This document shows positions 1 to 9,196 of a stretch of DNA of 64,000 nt, piece after piece. Made by a program: the position numbers and the translations under genes. Source of the stretch: JAOTVV01 sp039591075 (GTDB lineage: Bacteria; Gemmatimonadota; Gemmatimonadetes; Gemmatimonadales; GWC2-71-9); contig JBDHEI010000003.1 of assembly GCA_039591075.1 (NCBI GenBank), positions 1 through 64,000 on the forward strand, written 5' to 3'. Below the pieces are notes generated by a model. It was given only the letters and a program-made list of their open reading frames with translations. It ran no database searches and had not been told where the DNA came from. Numbering within the stretch: the stretch's first letter is position 1; each line of letters begins with the position of its first letter.

Positions 1-1227
1 CAGGAACGGCAACTGGTGTGGGAGCAGGGCGCCGAGCTCGAAGTTGCCGGGCGTCGGATTCCGTTTCTCCGCGCGCCGATCGAGATCGCGAACATGCCGG
101 AGCGTGATCTGCGGATAGCACTGGACACCGCCCGGGCCCGGGCGGGTTCGGCTGCGTTGAACGCAATCCGCCTCGATCGTTTTCGCATGGAGCACGAGGT
201 GGTCGCGACGTTGGGACTCGGCACCTATGTCGATGCCGTGGCGTCGTTGTCCGGTGTCGATCTGGACGCGTTGGCGCGACAGGCGCGAGATTTTTTGGCG
301 GGCACGGAAGCCCCGTACCTCGACGGCCTAGCCCGCCTTGCCCGGCGGCGGATCGGTGCGGGCGTCGACGCGCTTGTCCGCTCGGATGCGGCATGGTTGT
401 TCCGCGCCGACCGATTCGACGTGGCCTTTCCATCGGGCGCGCTCGTGGAGACCGCTGTGGGGCAGATGTGCGAAATGGGATTGGATCCCACGATTGGTGG
501 CCGCGTCCGGTTCGATACGGAAGAGCGGGAGGGCAAACAGGCCCGGGCGTTCTGCGTGCCGGTCCGGGTACCGCACGAGGTCTATCTTGTGCTCCGCCCT
601 CGAGGCGGCCACAGCGACTATCGGACTTTCTGGCACGAGCTTGGGCACGCGATGCACTTCGCGTCCGTTTCGGAAACGCTGCCCTTCGCGGCCCGATGGC
701 TCGGAGACAACTCCGTCACCGAGGGGTACGCCATGCTCTGGGATCACCTCACGCTCGATCTGGGGTGGCTCCGACGGTACGTGAAGTTGTCGGCGGGCGA
801 TGCAGCCGCGCTGGCCCACGAGTTGGCCGTGGGAGAGCTGTTTCTGGCCCGGCGTTACGCGGCGAAGATCAACTACGAGCTGGACCTGCACTCGAGCGAT
901 CTTGGCGCAGTATCCGAGCGCTACGCCGAGTTGCTCACCGACGCGACGAAGTTCCGGTACTCGGCGGATGATTATCTGGTTGATGTCGACCCCGGGTTCT
1001 ACTCCGCGCGCTACCTTCGGGCCTGGCAGCTGGAAGCAGCGCTGTCGCGTCTCCTGGTGGAGCGATACGACGAGGACTGGTATCGCAACCCCCAGGCAGG
1101 TACCGAGGTGCAAGCATGGATGCACCGTGGGCAGACGGACACCGCCGACGAGATCGCCCAGCAGGTATGCGGTGCTCCGCTCTCGTTTGCGGCGGTGGCG
1201 GACCGGACCATCGCCATCTTGGATTGA
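1..1227 (+). CDS. M3-type zinc oligopeptidase, C-terminal part (5' end outside window)
   Basis: The frame is open from base 1, so this is the C-terminal 408 residues of a longer protein; the GTG at 16 is probably internal. It carries an HELGH zinc motif (visible residues 212-216) and a Glu in NSVTEGYAM at 241. The 25-residue spacing from the second His to that Glu is the one typical of thimet-oligopeptidase-type M3 peptidases. These hydrolyse short peptides, normally in the cytoplasm. The final helical segment is complete and ends in TGA. The sodium symporter gene starts 7 bases later, so the two are likely co-transcribed, suggesting joint peptide breakdown and amino-acid uptake (inference). 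Family assignment is solid; the exact substrate is unknown. Confidence 0.8.
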   Translation, partial: QERQLVWEQGAELEVAGRRIPFLRAPIEIANMPERDLRIALDTARARAGSAALNAIRLDRFRMEHEVVATLGLGTYVDAVASLSGVDLDALARQARDFLAGTEAPYLDGLARLARRRIGAGVDALVRSDAAWLFRADRFDVAFPSGALVETAVGQMCEMGLDPTIGGRVRFDTEEREGKQARAFCVPVRVPHEVYLVLRPRGGHSDYRTFWHELGHAMHFASVSETLPFAARWLGDNSVTEGYAMLWDHLTLDLGWLRRYVKLSAGDAAALAHELAVGELFLARRYAAKINYELDLHSSDLGAVSERYAELLTDATKFRYSADDYLVDVDPGFYSARYLRAWQLEAALSRLLVERYDEDWYRNPQAGTEVQAWMHRGQTDTADEIAQQVCGAPLSFAAVADRTIAILD

Positions 1228-1233
1228 CGTGAG

Positions 1234-2802
1234 ATGAGCCAGCCACGCGAGACGTTCTCCTCCCGTTGGGTGATGATGCTCGCCATGTTGGGCATGGCGG
1301 TCGGGACGGGAAATATCTGGCGGTTTCCCCGGATCGTCGCGCAGAACGGCGGCGGAGAGTTCATCGTCGCCTGGGTCGTCTTTCTGTTTCTGTGGTCCAT
1401 CCCGCTCATCCTCGTAGAGTTCGGTGCGGGGCGCAAAACCCGCCTGGGGCCGGTCGGCGCGTTCCTACGACTCATGGGACCCCGGTGGGCTTGGATGGGC
1501 GCGTTCATCGCCTTCGTCGCCACGGCAATCATGTTCTACTACTCCGTGGTGGCCGGTTGGACGCTGCGATATATCGTAGCCTCGGTGGCTGGCGAGATCC
1601 CGCGCACGGAGCCTGGCGCGTTCTGGAACGCGTACACAGGCTCGTGGTGGCCGGTGCTCACCCACGGGGTGGCCATGGGGTGCGGCGTCCTCGTCGTAGG
1701 GCGGGGTGTGCGCGCCATCGAACGCGTGGCGAGAGTGCTGATGCCGACGCTCATCGTGTTGGTCGTGGTGCTCGCGATCCGCGCGGTGACGCTGCCCGGG
1801 TCATCGGATGGGCTCCAGTATCTCTTCACGGTCGATTGGGCGCACCTCCGGAACGCGCAGATCTGGATCGAGGCACTCACACAGAACGCCTGGGACACTG
1901 GGGCCGGCTGGGGGCTGATCCTGGCCTACGCAGCCTATTTGCGTGTCCGAGAGGATACCGCCCTGAACGCGTTTGTTCTGCCCGCAGCGAACAACGCCGT
2001 TTCGCTCCTGGCGGGGATCATGGTGCTGTGTACGGTCTTCGCCGTCGTACCGCAACTCGTCGCGAATCTGGCAACGGACACCGACGCCCTCGGCGCGTAC
2101 CCGGCACTGGCCGAGGCGGTTCGCGGTGGGGCGAGCCTCACGCCGGAGCTGATTCAAGAAACGATCTTCAGTCAGGGGAACGAAGGCCTCACATTCATCT
2201 GGATGCCGCAGCTCTTCGCCACACTGCCCTGGGGACGGGGCCTGATGTTCGTGTTCTTTCTGGCCCTGTCATTCGCGGCATTTACGAGCCTCATCGCCAT
2301 GATCGAGCTCGCGAGCCGTGTGCTGCGGGATGCGGGGATGTCGCGCCCCCAAGCCGTCCGGGTCGTCGGTGTGGGCGGCTTCCTGCTGGGACTCCCCTCG
2401 GCCCTGTCCCTCCGGTTTCTCCACAACCAGGACTTCGTCTGGGGCGTGGCGCTCATGCTCTCCGGGCTCTTCTTCGCCATCGCCATCGTCACCTACGGGG
2501 TGCGCCGGTTCCGTGAGGAGCAGTTGAATCACGAGGACTCCGACATTCGTATCGGGCGGTGGTGGGACGTGGTGATCGGCGTGGTCGTGCCGCTCGAGGC
2601 GCTGGTTCTGCTGGGGTGGTGGTTCTACCAGGTGCGAGGTGCCGACCTCGCCGGGTGGCTCGATCCCCTGCGGGAAGCGAACGTCGGGACGCTGGTTGCC
2701 CAGTGGGGTGTCGTGCTGCTGGCCCTGCTGCTCGTCAACCGCTGGCTGGCCTCGCGTACCGCGCGGGCATCGCCGCCAGACGCCGTGGACCCCGTCACCT
2801 GA
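1234..2802 (+). CDS. Sodium-dependent amino-acid symporter of the NSS (SNF) family
   Basis: This is a 522-residue membrane protein with about twelve hydrophobic segments. It opens with the NSS signature: the GNIWRFP motif at residues 26-32 in helix 1, where family members bind sodium and substrate, then an NGGGEF stretch. LeuT-like proteins use the sodium gradient to import amino acids or related small amines. Length fits bacterial family members. ATG at 1234 lies 6 bases after the upstream peptidase stop. Substrate cannot be told from sequence, but the peptidase neighbour makes an amino acid plausible. The C-terminal tail after the last helix is short and basic. Confidence 0.88.
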   Translation: MSQPRETFSSRWVMMLAMLGMAVGTGNIWRFPRIVAQNGGGEFIVAWVVFLFLWSIPLILVEFGAGRKTRLGPVGAFLRLMGPRWAWMGAFIAFVATAIMFYYSVVAGWTLRYIVASVAGEIPRTEPGAFWNAYTGSWWPVLTHGVAMGCGVLVVGRGVRAIERVARVLMPTLIVLVVVLAIRAVTLPGSSDGLQYLFTVDWAHLRNAQIWIEALTQNAWDTGAGWGLILAYAAYLRVREDTALNAFVLPAANNAVSLLAGIMVLCTVFAVVPQLVANLATDTDALGAYPALAEAVRGGASLTPELIQETIFSQGNEGLTFIWMPQLFATLPWGRGLMFVFFLALSFAAFTSLIAMIELASRVLRDAGMSRPQAVRVVGVGGFLLGLPSALSLRFLHNQDFVWGVALMLSGLFFAIAIVTYGVRRFREEQLNHEDSDIRIGRWWDVVIGVVVPLEALVLLGWWFYQVRGADLAGWLDPLREANVGTLVAQWGVVLLALLLVNRWLASRTARASPPDAVDPVT

Positions 2803-2837
2803 TCGGCCTCGGGCACCTCGGGTGCCCGGCATGCACG

Positions 2838-3521
2838 GTGGAGCTCGACGCGTTCCGTCACCTGGTTGACCGCCTCGCGGCGGAGATCCCCGCGGAATAC
2901 CTGGCCGGGATCGCCGCGATCGACGTGAGTCGGCGCGCGGTGCCGCATCCCGTCCACGCGGACGTGTACACGCTAGGGGAGTGCGTGCCAATCCATTCGA
3001 CCTCAGGGGAAATCGTGTCGCGGGTTGTGTTGTACCACGGCTCTTTCACGGCGCTGGCGCAGCTGGACGCGGGATTCGATTGGGGAGCGGAGGCCCGGGA
3101 AACCCTGCTGCACGAAGTGCGGCATCACCTTGAGTGGCAGGCCGATGCCGAAGATCTCGAGAGCTTCGACTGGGCCGTGGAGCAGAATTTCCGGCGGCAC
3201 AACGGCGACCCGTTCGATCCGCTCTTCTTTCAGGTTGGAGAGCGGGTTGCCGACGGCGTCTTTCGCGTCGACGACGACGTGTTCATCGAGCGCGTTGTGA
3301 CATCGCTGCCGGCGAGCATCACCGTGCCATGGCATGGGCGACGGTACACGGTGACCGTCCCGCATGCGGCGCTTCCGGTGTTTCTGGCGCTCGACGGTCT
3401 CCAGGATCCGCCAGACGGGGACGTGGTTGTGGTCTTTCGCAGGAAGCCTCAGTTGATGGATCTCTTTCGATCCGGCCGGCCGCCGACCGAGGTACGCGCA
3501 TATGTCGACGTCGCGGACTGA
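2838..3521 (+). CDS. Metallopeptidase family protein (Zincin_1/DUF1025-like)
   Basis: This 227-residue protein has an HEVRH metal-binding motif at residues 92-96 followed by a second His and acidic residues. The layout resembles the short cytoplasmic zincin family, which begins with a 'LPEEFLEALENV'-like helix; here it reads AAEIPAEYLAGIAAIDV. The reading frame extends back into the symporter gene, but similarity to the family starts only around GTG 2838, which I chose as start; no clear ribosome site is visible. The C-terminal 80 residues, beta-rich, are not part of the usual minimal domain. Substrate unknown. It overlaps the next gene by 20 bases. Confidence 0.6.
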   Translation: MELDAFRHLVDRLAAEIPAEYLAGIAAIDVSRRAVPHPVHADVYTLGECVPIHSTSGEIVSRVVLYHGSFTALAQLDAGFDWGAEARETLLHEVRHHLEWQADAEDLESFDWAVEQNFRRHNGDPFDPLFFQVGERVADGVFRVDDDVFIERVVTSLPASITVPWHGRRYTVTVPHAALPVFLALDGLQDPPDGDVVVVFRRKPQLMDLFRSGRPPTEVRAYVDVAD

Positions 3522-3861
3522 GGGGACGGTCGCGGTCTTCGCGCGGGACCTGTTCTTCCGCGCCAGGATCGAGGCACTGGTGAAGCAGCTCGGCCGACAC
3601 GTGGTCCGCGATACCCCGGCCACGTTCGCGGTGGTTGAGCTCGGGAGCCCCCAGCAGATAGCCCGTATCCATCGCCTGACCGAGGCGGGAACGCGCGTGC
3701 TGGCGTTCGGATCGCACGTGGACGCGGGCAGCCTCCGATCGGCTCGGGAGGCCGGCGCCGTGGCGGTGCCGAACTCTCGACTCGAGGCCGCGCTCCGGAC
3801 GTTCCTTACTGGCTCGCCCGCCGCCGACGGGCCGGTGCCGCCCGGTGGGCCGGCGTCGTGA
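3502..3861 (+). CDS. Small protein of unknown function, possibly receiver-like
   Basis: This 119-residue protein alternates short hydrophobic strands (TVAVFARD, FAVVELG, TRVLAFG, GAVAVPN) with helices, as in a CheY-like alpha/beta fold. The acidic pocket and phosphoacceptor Asp of true receivers are not evident, so it would be a pseudo-receiver at best. The last 20 residues are Pro/Gly-rich and probably disordered. ATG at 3502 lies inside the end of the peptidase gene (20-base overlap), which implies translational coupling. Fold assignment is inference from the strand-helix pattern; function unknown. Confidence 0.5.
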   Translation: MSTSRTEGTVAVFARDLFFRARIEALVKQLGRHVVRDTPATFAVVELGSPQQIARIHRLTEAGTRVLAFGSHVDAGSLRSAREAGAVAVPNSRLEAALRTFLTGSPAADGPVPPGGPAS

Positions 3862-3918
3862 GGGGCATTATCTTTCACCGCCACGAGACTGCCATGTCTG
3901 CGAGGAGGCAGGCACCGA

Positions 3919-4191
3919 ATGACCCACGAGACCATCACATCGCTTCCGCCCGCCGAAGTCCTCGGACGCGCTAAAGCGTTCTTCGCCGAGCGGGCGCCGC
4001 ACAATGCCGCCTTCATCGAGCTCGAGGGTCCGCACTTCGCGACGTTCCGGGGACAGGGTGGGGAGGAGCTGACGCTGGCGGTGCAGCCGGCCTCGGCCGG
4101 CACGCGCGTCCGGGCGTCCACGCTGTTCTTCGATCAGGTGATCGGGCGGTTCTTCTCCACGCTACCCGCGGGTGATGCGGTGGACCGGTGA
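3919..4191 (+). CDS. Small conserved-looking protein of unknown function
   Basis: This 90-residue protein has the outline helix (PPAEVLGRAKAFFAER), two or three strands (AAFIELEG, HFATFRG, ELTLAVQP), strand (TRVRASTLFF) and a C-terminal helix. That resembles small START-like or DUF1499-like folds, but I do not recognise the family. An AGGAGGCA sequence ends about 8 bases before the ATG and supports the start. Its stop overlaps the next start in a GTGA arrangement, so the two proteins are probably made together. Confidence 0.55.
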   Translation: MTHETITSLPPAEVLGRAKAFFAERAPHNAAFIELEGPHFATFRGQGGEELTLAVQPASAGTRVRASTLFFDQVIGRFFSTLPAGDAVDR

Positions 4192-4457
4192 CCGTGGCGA
4201 GCGCGCTTCGGGTGAAAGTCTCGGTTCCCGATGTCTGGGACGTCGTCGAGGTCACCGCAGCACCGGACTGGTCCATGCGGCGGCTGAAGCGCACGGCGCT
4301 CGCCCTCGCCACTGGCCGCACCCTGGACTCGGACCTGTACCTGGTCAAGTATCGGGGTGCCCTGGTGATCGACGAGTCCGAGACCCTGGGCACGCTGAAT
4401 GTTGTCGATCGCGCCTCGCTCGTCGTGTTGCCAGCCCGACGGCAACCGGTACGATAG
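4188..4457 (+). CDS. Ubiquitin-like (beta-grasp) small protein
   Basis: This 89-residue protein starts at a GTG that overlaps the previous stop. The order of elements matches ubiquitin: strand (LRVKVSVPD), strand (DVVEVTAAP), long helix (SMRRLKRTALALATG), strand (DLYLVKYRG), a turn with DESETLGTLNV, and last strand (ASLVVLP). The segment from YLVKYRG onward matches the ubiquitin pattern 'LIFAGKxLEDxxTLxDYxIxxxSTLHLV'. The tail ends ARRQPVR without a di-glycine, and no E1 or E2 gene is nearby, so conjugation is not indicated. Fold call is by pattern, not by alignment. Confidence 0.5.
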   Translation: MTVASALRVKVSVPDVWDVVEVTAAPDWSMRRLKRTALALATGRTLDSDLYLVKYRGALVIDESETLGTLNVVDRASLVVLPARRQPVR

Positions 4458-4499
4458 CTACCATCGCCTGAACCGCTCCTCGCACCGACGGTCGACCAC

Positions 4500-5411
4500 G
4501 TGTCGGTTCACATCGTCTGGCATCCCTCGTCTCAACTCCACGAAGCCGGCCCTGGACATCCGGAATCCCCCGCGCGAACCCGATCCATCCTCGAGCGGCT
4601 CCGAACTTGGACCCCTCCCGACCAACTGATTTGGCACGAGGCCGCGCCCGCCACGGAGCGCGCCGTGCTGCACGTGCATACGGCGGCGTACCTCGATCGG
4701 CTCCAGGCCGTTTCCGCGCGCGGAGGCGGGCGCCTCGATGCGGACACGTCTACGAACCAGTACTCCCTCGACGCGGCGCTCCACGCCGCCGGCGCGGCCA
4801 TCATGGCGGTCGGTCTGGCGCTCGAGACGGGCAAGGACGCCTTCGTTCCCGTCCGACCACCGGGACACCACGCCACCGCCGAGGCGGCCATGGGGTTTTG
4901 TCTGCTCAACAACGTTGTGATTGCGGCCATGACGGCGCTTGAGGAACGGAGCGTCGACCGCATTCTCATCGTGGATTGGGACGTGCATCACGGCAACGGA
5001 ACCCAGGCGCTCGTCGAACGGGAGCCTTGCATCCGATACGTCTCCCTCCATCAGTGGCCGCTCTACCCAGGAACCGGCCTGGCCCGCGAGCGAGGGGTTG
5101 GCAACATCTTCAATGTGCCCCGTTCTCCGGGCCTCCCCCGAGAGCGCTACCTCGACGACCTGGACGATGCGGTGGCGCGCGCCACAGATGCGTGGGCGCC
5201 CGATCTCATCCTCATCTCGGCAGGGTTCGACGCTATGGCCGGTGACCCGCTCGCCGGTTTCACCTTGGAGCCTTCGGACTTCGCCACCTGGATCGGTGGG
5301 TGGAGACGGTTCGAGGTCCCGATGGTGTCGGTGCTCGAAGGGGGGTACGTGCCCGACCGGATTGCGGACGCGGCGGCGGCCCACGTTCGGGCCTTGACAG
5401 AGGAGCGGTGA
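4500..5411 (+). CDS. Histone deacetylase family amidohydrolase (class II/HdaH-like)
   Basis: This 303-residue zinc amidohydrolase of the arginase/deacetylase fold matches the usual length of bacterial HDAC homologues. The tandem active-site His pair is H123-H124 in PPGHHAT. Zinc ligands are D161 and H163 in DWDVHHGNGT and D244 in SAGFDAMAGDP. Known relatives remove acyl groups from polyamines, small amines or lysines; the substrate is not predictable here. GTG 4500 is the start that gives the full N-terminal domain (VHIVWHPSS). The methyltransferase follows 71 bases later. A second paralogue lies at 54727. Confidence 0.88.
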   Translation: MSVHIVWHPSSQLHEAGPGHPESPARTRSILERLRTWTPPDQLIWHEAAPATERAVLHVHTAAYLDRLQAVSARGGGRLDADTSTNQYSLDAALHAAGAAIMAVGLALETGKDAFVPVRPPGHHATAEAAMGFCLLNNVVIAAMTALEERSVDRILIVDWDVHHGNGTQALVEREPCIRYVSLHQWPLYPGTGLARERGVGNIFNVPRSPGLPRERYLDDLDDAVARATDAWAPDLILISAGFDAMAGDPLAGFTLEPSDFATWIGGWRRFEVPMVSVLEGGYVPDRIADAAAAHVRALTEER

Positions 5412-5482
5412 GGCATGTCGCGCCGCATCCTTCCGGGCGCGGGTCGGGTAGTGGGCCGGAGGTCGGGGGGGTAAGTTCGATC

Positions 5483-6223
5483 ATGCCCGTGAGGCTGTCT
5501 CCCACCCAATTCACGGCGGTTATCCAGCCGTGGGCGGAGGTGGCGGAACCCATCCACCAACGCCTGGCCCGTCTCATCGACGCCGAACCAGGTCAGGAAG
5601 TCCTGTGGATCGGTTGCGGCGCTGGGCGGCCGGTCTTGTGGTGGACGAAGCGCTTCGAGACGCACGTCGAGGGGATCGATCCCGACCCCAAGGCCATCGA
5701 TGCAGCCGAAGCTGCAGCGCGCGAAACGGGTCTCTCCAGGTACTCCACGTTTCAGACCGCCATGCCCACCAATCTCCCACATGAGGCCGAAGTGTTCGAC
5801 GTGACCTGCGCCGATCTGCTGCATCTCCTCGGCGCCGACGGAGCGCAGGTCCTGCAGGAGGCGGCGCGCGTCGCTCGTCCCATGAGCACGGTCGCGGCGC
5901 TGGTCCCATGTTGGCTGTCGGCGCCCGACCCGAACGACGCGAGCATGCTGGCGTCGTTCGGGCTCAAACCGCAGCTCCTGGTGGAGTGGAAGAGCGCGTT
6001 CCGGCTCGCGGGGGTCGTGGAGATCACCGTCGAGGATTCCGCGCTGGATGGCAAGTGGATCGCTCAGGGAACGTTCGGAACACTCGTGCGCGGCTGGTGG
6101 GCCGCACGGTGGGCGGGTGTGACCTCGGTGCTGAGCCAGGAGTTCAAGGCGCTGCGCACCATGGCGCAGGGACGGGTGCTAGGGCTGTCGATCATCAAGG
6201 GGATCCGTTGGCCGCACGAGTGA
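5483..6223 (+). CDS. Class I SAM-dependent methyltransferase
   Basis: This 246-residue protein has a Rossmann-type SAM-binding motif VLWIGCGAGRP near residues 40-50. An acidic loop EGIDPDP follows, and FDVTCADLLHLL serves as the motif IV strand. The rest resembles UbiE/Coq5-type small-molecule methyltransferases. The ATG at 5483 was preferred over upstream in-frame starts because the earlier segment is the out-of-frame tail of the deacetylase gene. The stop overlaps the priA start in a GTGA arrangement. Substrate unknown. Confidence 0.75.
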   Translation: MPVRLSPTQFTAVIQPWAEVAEPIHQRLARLIDAEPGQEVLWIGCGAGRPVLWWTKRFETHVEGIDPDPKAIDAAEAAARETGLSRYSTFQTAMPTNLPHEAEVFDVTCADLLHLLGADGAQVLQEAARVARPMSTVAALVPCWLSAPDPNDASMLASFGLKPQLLVEWKSAFRLAGVVEITVEDSALDGKWIAQGTFGTLVRGWWAARWAGVTSVLSQEFKALRTMAQGRVLGLSIIKGIRWPHE

Positions 6224-8640
6224 CCGCCGCGACCTGTTCGGTCGCGCTCCCCATTCCCAGTCTTCAACCCTACCGCTACGCCGTTCCGGCGGCAGTCGGT
6301 GATCGAGTGACCCGGGGGTCTCGGGTTGTCGTGCCCGTACGCGGTCGCGAGCTCGTTGGCATTGTCCTCGACGTGGATTGGACCGGCGAGGGTGCCGGTG
6401 ACGACCTCAAGATGGTACTCCTCGCACCCGATGCGATCCCTGTGGTGCCCAGCAGTATGCTGGCGCTCGCCTCCTGGATGGCGCGGTACTATGCGTGTCC
6501 CATCGGCCTGACCCTCCGCGCGATGCTCCCGGCGGCGCTCTGGGGAAGCTCGCGCCTGGCCGCGCGCCTTCTCGATCCGCGGCTCGCGGCGGGCGGGACC
6601 AGCCGGACCGTCGTGCAGGCCCTCGAGAGCCGGGGCGGGCGCATCGCGGCCACGACCCTGGCCCGACAGCTCGGTCGGCCGGTCTGGGATGTGCTGCAGC
6701 GATTGGCCCGGGCGGGAGCCGTCGCTCTAGAAACCGAAGCGCCCGATCTGGGTCCTCGGGCGCGCACCGAGCGGATCCTGGTGCTCACCACAGCCCTTCC
6801 CACCCTGCTCGAGCGCGAGCGCGAGTTCGGCCGTGCGACGCGTCAGCGTGAGGCGTACGAAGCGGTCGACGCCGCGGGTGGAGAGACACCGGTCCGCCTT
6901 CTCACCACGCGCCTGGGGTTTTCAGCATCAGTCGTTCGGGGGCTCGTGGACCGTGGAGTCGCGCGCATCGCCGAGCGTGTCGACCCACGCGATCCGTTCC
7001 GGGACGTGGCGGGCACGGCGCCCGCCCAACCGGCGCCCGATCAACGTCGCGCTATCGACGCCATTGCTGCGGCGGCGCCGGGATCGGCGGTGACGCTGTT
7101 CGGGGTCACGGGGAGTGGCAAGACGCTCGTGTATCTCGAGTCGCTCCGCGAGGCCGTGCAGGCGGGCAGAGGGGTCATCGTCCTAGTGCCGGAGATCGCG
7201 CTCACCCCCCAGACCGTTGCGCGCGTGCGGGGTGTGTTCGGCGACACGGTGGCGGTGCTGCACAGCGGTCTGTCCGCTGGGGAACGCGTGGACGCGTGGT
7301 GGGGACTGGCCGGCGGCACGAAGCGCGTCGCTGTCGGAGCCCGGTCGGCGGTCTTCGCACCCGTGCGAGATCTCGCGGCGATCGTGGTGGACGAGGAGCA
7401 CGACGGGAGCTACAAGCAGGGCGAGCAACCGCGGTATCACGCTCGGGATGTCGCCCTCGAGCGTGGTCGGCTGGAGGGGGCGCGAGTCGTGCTGGGGAGT
7501 GCCACACCGTCGCTGGAGACGTGGGCGCAGCGTGAGCGGATTCCGGTGGTGGCGTTGCCGTCGCGGGTCGGGGACCAACCGCTGCCGCCCGTGTCCCTCG
7601 TGGACATGCGGTCGGAGCCGAGAATTGCGGAGGCACGGGCCGTGCCCTGGTCGGTTGCGCTGGACGATGCCGTGCAACGGGCTCTGGATGCCGGTGACCA
7701 AGTGATGCTGCTGCTCAATCGGCGTGGCTTCGCGCATTTCTTGCAGTGCCGCGGGTGCGGCTATGTGTGGGCGTGCCCGGCCTGCAGCATCTCGCTCACA
7801 GTGCACGCGGGACCGGCGGGCCTGCGGTGCCATTACTGCGGCTACCACAGCACCGTGCCGGACGCGTGTCCGGAGTGTGGGGGGGCGGTGCACCGATCGC
7901 GCGGCGTCGGAACGCAGTCGTTGGAACGCTGGTTGGGGGAACGCTTCACGAGCGCGCGCCTGGCGCGGATGGATGCCGACACGACGACGGGGAAGTGGTC
8001 GCATCAGCGGATTCTCGATGCCGTAGCGCGACGTGAGATCGACCTGCTCGTCGGCACGCAGATGATCGCCAAGGGGCTCGACTTCCCCGGGGTCACCCTC
8101 GTCGGGGTGGTCGACGGGGACACCGCGCTGCATCTGCCAGACTTCCGCGCCGCGGAGCGCACCTTCCAGTTGGTGGCTCAGGTTGCGGGTCGTGCTGGGC
8201 GGGGCCCCCGCGGTGGGCAGGTGTTGGTGCAGACCCATACACCAACGCACTACGCGCTGGTGGCGGCGTCGGCGCACGACTTCGAGGCGTTTGCCGAGCG
8301 CGAGTTAGTGGTGCGACGGGCGCCGGCCTATCCCCCGCACGTCGGACTTGCAAGTTTCGTGGTGAGCGGTCTGCACGAAGAGACCGTGGCCGACGCGGCC
8401 GTGGCCCTTGGGGAGTGGCTTCGGGGGCTCATCGCCACGCGAGCGCCCGGTGAGGCGGAGGTCGTCGGACCAGCTCCCGCACCGTTGACACGAATCAAGC
8501 GTCGGTGGCGCTGGCATCTCCTGCTGCGATCGCCCAGTCGGCGTCTCCTGGGGCGCGTTCTGCGCTACGCGTCGCGCCGTGCGCCCCATCCAAAGACCGT
8601 ACGCCTCGTGATTGACCGTGATCCCGTCTCGCTCCTATGA
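6220..8640 (+). CDS. priA: Primosomal protein N' (PriA helicase)
   Basis: This 806-residue DExH helicase restarts stalled replication forks by loading the primosome. The N-terminal 3'-end-binding domain starts with VALPIPSLQPYRYAVP. The Walker A motif GVTGSGKT is at residues 295-302 and the DEEH box is near 391. A zinc-binding insert lies at 510-553, with CRGC, CPAC, CHYC and CPEC pairs. Motif V/VI sequences include GTQMIAKGLDFPGVTLVGV and QVAGRAGRG. GTG 6220 overlaps the methyltransferase stop; TTG 6208 is an alternative. All catalytic and metal-binding elements are intact. Confidence 0.95.
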   Translation: MTAATCSVALPIPSLQPYRYAVPAAVGDRVTRGSRVVVPVRGRELVGIVLDVDWTGEGAGDDLKMVLLAPDAIPVVPSSMLALASWMARYYACPIGLTLRAMLPAALWGSSRLAARLLDPRLAAGGTSRTVVQALESRGGRIAATTLARQLGRPVWDVLQRLARAGAVALETEAPDLGPRARTERILVLTTALPTLLEREREFGRATRQREAYEAVDAAGGETPVRLLTTRLGFSASVVRGLVDRGVARIAERVDPRDPFRDVAGTAPAQPAPDQRRAIDAIAAAAPGSAVTLFGVTGSGKTLVYLESLREAVQAGRGVIVLVPEIALTPQTVARVRGVFGDTVAVLHSGLSAGERVDAWWGLAGGTKRVAVGARSAVFAPVRDLAAIVVDEEHDGSYKQGEQPRYHARDVALERGRLEGARVVLGSATPSLETWAQRERIPVVALPSRVGDQPLPPVSLVDMRSEPRIAEARAVPWSVALDDAVQRALDAGDQVMLLLNRRGFAHFLQCRGCGYVWACPACSISLTVHAGPAGLRCHYCGYHSTVPDACPECGGAVHRSRGVGTQSLERWLGERFTSARLARMDADTTTGKWSHQRILDAVARREIDLLVGTQMIAKGLDFPGVTLVGVVDGDTALHLPDFRAAERTFQLVAQVAGRAGRGPRGGQVLVQTHTPTHYALVAASAHDFEAFAERELVVRRAPAYPPHVGLASFVVSGLHEETVADAAVALGEWLRGLIATRAPGEAEVVGPAPAPLTRIKRRWRWHLLLRSPSRRLLGRVLRYASRRAPHPKTVRLVIDRDPVSLL

Positions 8641-8652
8641 CGGCCAGGTGTC

Positions 8653-8681
8653 TTGATAGCGGTCGGGCACACCGGTATCTT
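8653..8681 (+). promoter_or_regulatory. Sigma70-type promoter for the polyamine gene cluster
   Basis: TTGATA (8653-8658) and TATCTT (8676-8681) are separated by exactly 17 bases in the gap after priA. Transcription would start near 8688, about 20 bases before the GTG at 8710, and would read through the unknown gene, the arginine decarboxylase and agmatinase. Confidence 0.55.
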
Positions 8682-8709
8682 GGACGCGCTTTGTTGCGCC
8701 GAGGGATAG

Positions 8710-9186
8710 GTGAACGCTGAAACGTATGCACGCGCGGTAGCCACGCCTGGCGTCGGACCGGGATGGACGCGAGTGGTTCAATCGCTCTCCGGTGCGATGC
8801 CCGCGAACGCCATCGACCGAGTCTGGTTGTTCGCGCCCATCCGTCGCGAGGAGCGCGAGTGGGGCACCGCGGTGGTGGCCCGCCGGACGGACGATGACCG
8901 TCGGCGACTGTATACGGCGAGCTATCTCCTGGTGGTGCGGGGCCGCGAGCGCGGCCAGGGACGCGTGACGGTCGAGGAGGTCGGCGAGAGCCCCCCCGCT
9001 GTCGTGCACGAGGTGATCGCCGGGGTCCAGGAGCGCACCGGTGATGCGCATCCTCCCGTCGAGGTCCCCCCGGATCGATGGTTCAGAGACAACGGCTTCC
9101 AGCCCGCGATCGAGTCAGCGGCGGACACCGCGCCGCGGCTTGACCGAGTCGCCGGCCCGGAGATATCAACCGCCACTCCCCAGTGA
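8710..9186 (+). CDS. Conserved hypothetical protein
   Basis: This 158-residue soluble protein shows a compact alpha/beta core with strands WLFAPIRR, GTAVVARR and YTASYLLVVR, then a helix around EVIAGVQERTGD. The C-terminal 40 residues are low in hydrophobics and probably disordered. I do not recognise the family. It is first in a transcription unit with pyruvoyl arginine decarboxylase (10 bases downstream) and agmatinase, so a link to polyamine metabolism is possible but not shown. GTG 8710 is the only plausible start after the promoter. Confidence 0.6.
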   Translation: MNAETYARAVATPGVGPGWTRVVQSLSGAMPANAIDRVWLFAPIRREEREWGTAVVARRTDDDRRRLYTASYLLVVRGRERGQGRVTVEEVGESPPAVVHEVIAGVQERTGDAHPPVEVPPDRWFRDNGFQPAIESAADTAPRLDRVAGPEISTATPQ

Positions 9187-9196
9187 GGCGCACACC

